From contig JACYXH010000824.1 of NCBI GenBank assembly GCA_026745465.1, positions 1 to 64,000 of the forward strand: a stretch of 64,000 bases of DNA, read 5' to 3'. The stretch's first letter is position 1. Each line of letters opens with the position of its first letter. The position numbers and the translations under genes are program-made. This document shows positions 60,677 through 64,000 of the stretch, piece after piece. This DNA is from Lota lota. Taxonomy: Eukaryota; Chordata; Actinopteri; Gadiformes; Lotidae. The notes below the pieces were generated by a model. It searched no databases, was not told the DNA's origin, and worked only from the letters and a program-made list of their open reading frames with translations.

Positions 60677-61849
60677 GAGGCCGCCTTTGAAGCTCACTCA
60701 CGTGACTGGCACTCATACATTGTATCTTTTCTCACGCCGGTTTTGGAACACGCCCTGTCTAGCATTGTCTAGTTATTTAACTGAGCAACCGAACGGTCGT
60801 CATGGAAACCAAAACATGGCTACATAGTATAATTCAACAGCCAGATTCATATAGAATCCCCCCCACCTTATTACAAAGTCATTGTGTGCTCCTGTTCATT
60901 AATATATCTTCTGGTGAACTCTGATGTACCCATTTTAATCACTTAGTGTTGATAATATTGATAATATATTAATATATTGATAATATTACATGTGGTTGAG
61001 GCAAATACAAATACATAACATTTGAATCAATAAACCATTTCTCCCATTCGTTTCAATGGGAGATTTGGATGGTTTACGTTAGGTCACGTACCGGACAAGG
61101 GGAATGTCGCACCGAGCCGAGTCCTGACACCCAAATAGAAGGGCCCCTCCGGTACACTCTGTCCGAATCCCGGCCTTCTGCGACCGCCCAAAGGCCCCTT
61201 AACCCCCGGCGCCCCAAATACCGCCCCTGATGGGTCAGTTACCAAGGCCCTCGCCGGTCTCCGGTCCCTTTCCCGCACTACGGCGGAAGATTCAGGAGTT
61301 GAGTTTTGAGGAAAATGTGGCGGTTTAATAGAGAGTTGAGAGATATAGCAATAGTTTGAAGTAAAAAAAAATACTTATCAAGATCTATAGCTGTTGTGGG
61401 TCAGGTTTCTCACAGATGCGATAGATTGCTCCTGTCGGTTTTCAGTTAATTTCACATAGGTGCAAAGTTGCGGTAACTAAAAGCTTTGCACTTTCAACAA
61501 TACAAAAATAGCTATCTCGCTCCATCAAAACAAAAGCCACAGTGATCATTATTTTTCTCTAATAATTTGTATTTCCAGTGTGATGGATGAAACCGCTGCA
61601 TTAAATTATGTTGTTTTGTTATCGCGTTAATGTTCTTGGCATCGGAAAATGTATTCCTTTGTATTGCGAACATTCTAGCTCTGTACCTTTTTTTTTTAAC
61701 CTCACAAAAAGATAGCAGACTTCTAAAGACATTCCGGACTGCAGAGAGCAGCGCACCAGAAGCAAAGTGCTATTACGGAACCCCAACCTCTAAAGGGCCT
61801 TAAAATACAAATGTAAAGGTTATCGATCTACGAAGCCCCTAAGGGGACA
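60677..61849. other. No gene seen; hairpin and GC-rich patch
   Basis: 61034-61077 forms a hairpin (aaccatttctcccatt, loop, aatgggagatttggatggtt). 61085-61290 is a GC-rich block of unknown origin with no domain in any frame. The rest is AT-rich. The right DIRS flank may hold the original upstream region of the OB-fold gene. Confidence 0.45.
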
Positions 61850-61879
61850 TGAGCAAAAAAAAAAATTTATTTAGTTTCA

Positions 61880-62010
61880 CGTGCGCACGCGATAGTTTCA
61901 CGTGCGCGCGCGATAGGTTTCACGTGCGCACGAGATAGTTTCACGTGCGCACGTGAAAAGGTTTTGCTTGAGCACGCGAAACTTTCACGTGAGCACGTGA
62001 AAGCCGTATG
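61880..62010 (+). promoter_or_regulatory. Array of CACGTGCGCACG palindromic motifs at IS3EU 5' end
   Basis: Six or seven spaced copies of a word of about 21 bp, tttcacgtgcgcacgmgatag. Each has CACGTG (E-box) and the near-palindrome CGTGCGCACG. A shorter version sits at the same place in copy 1 (8790-8865). The position just before the transposase ATG suggests transposase-binding or promoter sites; this is an inference. Confidence 0.55.
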
Positions 62011-62033
62011 TAGCCTGGGCCATACTGGAGACC

Positions 62034-62880
62034 GTGACAGCTGGAGAAATGACTACAGTACCGGAGTTAGTTGTACTATATTTTAATCTAGGTCTTCATT
62101 ATAAGGACATTGCTGCTTTGCTTGCAAGTCGTAACCATTATATTGTTTCAATACGACATTTAAAACGGATTTTAAAGTCTTGTAATCTGTTCCGGCGCAA
62201 GGGACATAGCGATTTGGATCGGGCAATTTCTTTCATTTATGAACAGTTACAAACATCTGGCGAACTCCACGGATATAGGTGGATGTACACAAAATGCAAG
62301 GAGAATGGATTAAACATAAGAAAATAAGATGTTCGGTTAATTCTACGAGAATTAGATCCAAGGGGTGTTGAACTCAGAGTGAGGAGACGGCTCCGTCGCC
62401 GAAACTACTTTGCTAAAGGGCCTAATTATATTTGGCACTTAGACTCTTATGACAAATTGAAGCCTTTTGGCATCTGTATAAACGGTTGCATTGACGGATT
62501 TTCGCGGAAAATCATCTGGATGAATGCATTTACTACAAGCAGTGACCCAAAACTTATTGGTGGCTACTACATGGAGGCAGTGGAAAGGTTAGGTGGTTGT
62601 CCAAGGATTGTCCGAGGCGACCGAGGTACTGAGAATGGTAAAGTCAGAGACTGTCAGCGCTTTCTCCGTCGCAACATTCACGATGGTTCTGCTATTGACA
62701 GCTACATTGAAGGGGCAAGCACGGCCAATCAGAGGATAGAAAGTTGGTGGGGCTTCCTCAGGAGAGAATCAATGGAGTTTTACATCTGTCTGTTTGCTGA
62801 TCTGAAGGACCGTGGTTTGTTCGACGGTGCATATTTTTGACAGAGGTCTAATTCAGTTCTGCTTCATGGGCATAATCCAG
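62034..62880 (+). pseudogene. IS3EU-like transposase exon 1 (copy 2)
   Basis: A DDE integrase-core transposase with an N-terminal HTH-like part (LGLHYKDIAALLASR) and a full linker LFRRKGHSDLDRAISF that copy 1 lacks. Catalytic residues: Asp in WHLDSYDKLK, Asp in VRGDRGTENG, Glu in QRIESWWGFL. A TAA replaces the GAA of copy 1 after KENGLNIRK (about 62326), and one extra base after GAYF near 62838 shifts the frame before the donor (ccag|gtaaaata at 62880/62881). Two lesions make it non-functional, although at different places from those of copy 1. Confidence 0.82.
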
Positions 62881-62968
62881 GTAAAATACACATAGCCTAC
62901 GTTGTTACTGTAAACCTAGGCTGTCACAAACGGCTGTGCGTCTGCTTGGCTGTTGTTTACACAAGAGA

Positions 62969-63130
62969 CTAAAACGCTTAACGTGAAAAGCTTAACGTGG
63001 TTTAACGTACCTAAACAAGGATCAGTGATCACCAAATTTAGACCGTTTTCAGTGGTTAAATTTGGTGATGATTGATCGTTGTTTAGGTACATTAAACCAC
63101 GTTAAGCTTTTTCAAGTTAAGCGTTTTTAG
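62969..63130. repeat. Foldback MITE in the IS3EU intron (copy 2)
   Basis: Same inverted-repeat unit as 7185-7345, at the equivalent intron position. Confidence 0.75.
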
Positions 63131-63133
63131 AAT

Positions 63134-63358
63134 GTCCCGGCTAACACACGGTGAATGTGCGAAATTAATGTGATGTTGCTTTTGATTGCTGAAGCAAATT
63201 AGATGGCTAAATTCATGCTGTTGGCAAGAGCAGATCATTTGTTCCTGTGTCTGGATGGTGTGTAACCTACAGCATTCTGCACACTAATCTCGAAGCGACT
63301 TTGAGTCTGTGAAAAGCGCTCTATATAAATTCAATTTATTTGTATTATTATTAATAAT
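63134..63358 (+). mobile_element. LINE/SINE 3'-tail insertion in the IS3EU intron
   Basis: About 225 bp absent from copy 1. The 3' end gcgactttgagtctgtg...aaaagcgctctatataaatt followed by (att)n is the typical tail of fish L2/CR1-type LINEs and their SINEs. Confidence 0.65.
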
Positions 63359-63610
63359 CAATTTTCATATCCTAAGTATTTCTGACAGGAGTTGGCGTTA
63401 AACTGTTAAAACAGAGCACGGCTAATGTGTGCAGGAATTATTTTAGTGTGATTTACGAGTCGTCCAGTAATGGCGACTCGCTCCAAAATAAAGACTAGTT
63501 TTACATTCTATGGTAAACTAGATTTTGTTAAATATTTTATGTTAATAAAACATGAGAATAACAAATTGCAAAAATCACTTAATTTCTCCCAATATACATT
63601 TTTTTCCCAG

Positions 63611-63919
63611 GATGAGTTAGATGAGACTACCCGTGTGTGGGATTCCCATGTCATCAGACCATCAAAGAATGACAGAGTGCCCAGTGGTCGACCCAGAGTC
63701 ATGTACATGTTCCCTGAACTCCACAGAACTGATGACTGCATTTCCCCAGTGGAAAGAGCTGATTTACAGCTTTGTCAGAGTAGCTGCACATTTCGACCAA
63801 CAGTGCCATGTGACACAGACATGTACAACATCTGCAACCTCCTGATGGTTGAGTCACAATTGCATCTTCCGGCTGATGCTTATCAAGCATTGGATTTTCT
63901 ATCTGCACTTGAGAAATGA
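63611..63919 (+). CDS. IS3EU-like transposase C-terminal exon (copy 2)
   Basis: The acceptor tttttttcccag at 63599-63610 opens a frame DELDETTRVWDSHVIRPSKN, SGRPRVMYMFPELH, CTFRPTVPCDTDMYNICNLL, LPADAYQALDFLSALEK and stop. This matches the C-terminal part of integrase-core proteins common in fish, with SGRP and the CD.D.Y pattern. Copy 1 ends before this exon. Confidence 0.7.
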   Translation, partial: DELDETTRVWDSHVIRPSKNDRVPSGRPRVMYMFPELHRTDDCISPVERADLQLCQSSCTFRPTVPCDTDMYNICNLLMVESQLHLPADAYQALDFLSALEK

Positions 63920-64000
63920 AATCAAATCCACTCTCTAATTCCATCTACACAAAACACATCAACGTTCTCCAGTCAGCATGTAAGTGATAGCTTACTGACA

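Larger units (their letters stand above)
61850..64000 (+). mobile_element. IS3EU-like DNA transposon, copy 2 (runs off the window)
   Basis: Matches copy 1 (6939-8900) in inverted orientation over the 5' motif array, transposase exon 1, foldback repeat and intron. It also has the last transposase exon. The 3' terminus lies beyond the window. It lacks the solo-LTR-like insertion of copy 1 but has its own intronic insertion (63134-63358). Confidence 0.75.

Noticed and set aside
63470-63600. MATRSKIKTSF protein start conserved between 6804-7067 and 63470
   Set aside because: It lies in the transposase intron, just before the acceptor of the last exon. Conservation is explained by shared descent of the two transposon copies.

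Overview
The window is teleost fish genomic DNA. The host exons read as vertebrate genes (HIVEP1-type zinc-finger protein, a fish HVEM/CD40-like TNF receptor, a nectin/PVR-like Ig receptor, a class 3 semaphorin). The mobile DNA is a typical teleost mixture: IS3EU-like and Ginger DNA transposons, a Helentron-type Helitron, L2/CR1-like LINEs, a tRNA-derived SINE, DIRS and Ty3/Gypsy fossils. No species can be named from the sequence alone.

1-6.94 kb (+): part of hivep1, namely the giant exon carrying the N-terminal ZAS finger pair and the start of the next exon. It has one in-frame stop and several frame changes and ends at the junction with an IS3EU-like transposon. 6.9-8.9 kb (-): IS3EU-like copy 1, cut at its 3' side and carrying a solo-LTR-like insertion with a 5-bp target duplication. 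9.86-12.5 kb (-): five exons of a TNFRSF14/CD40-like receptor, with a SINE and minisatellites in its introns. 13.17-13.97 kb: a large 35-bp minisatellite. 15.6-17.7 kb: two abutting inverted-repeat elements, the second a Ginger derivative, next to a duplicated flank. 19.85-21.98 kb (-): an Ig V-domain exon and a transmembrane/tail exon. 25.97-26.23 kb (-): one semaphorin-3 exon with an internal 94-bp tandem duplication.

27.7-60.7 kb is a transposon nest: Gypsy fossil fragments and an LTR, two broken L2/CR1-like LINEs, and tandem repeats. A Helentron follows on the minus strand (34.3-41.7 kb) with a C76-like plus OTU protease protein, a zinc-finger/Rep protein and a PIF1-type helicase. Next come a compact Gypsy-like fossil with near-identical LTRs (44.4-46.9 kb) and an OB-fold/RPA-like gene (47.5-55.9 kb). 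That gene is split in its first coding exon by a 6.35-kb Ginger element with about 520-bp inverted repeats, an integrase gene and a Ulp1-like protease gene. A DIRS fossil (55.9-60.7 kb) lies just upstream of the OB-fold gene.

61.85-64 kb (+): IS3EU-like copy 2, in inverted orientation to copy 1, with the C-terminal transposase exon that copy 1 lacks.

The Helentron proteins and the OB-fold protein lie on one strand in the order expected of a large rolling-circle element (ssDNA-binding protein, proteases, Rep, helicase), so they may have formed one element of about 23 kb that younger elements later split. The Ginger element pairs its integrase with a SUMO-protease-like gene. The host genes are single fragments and show no common pathway.
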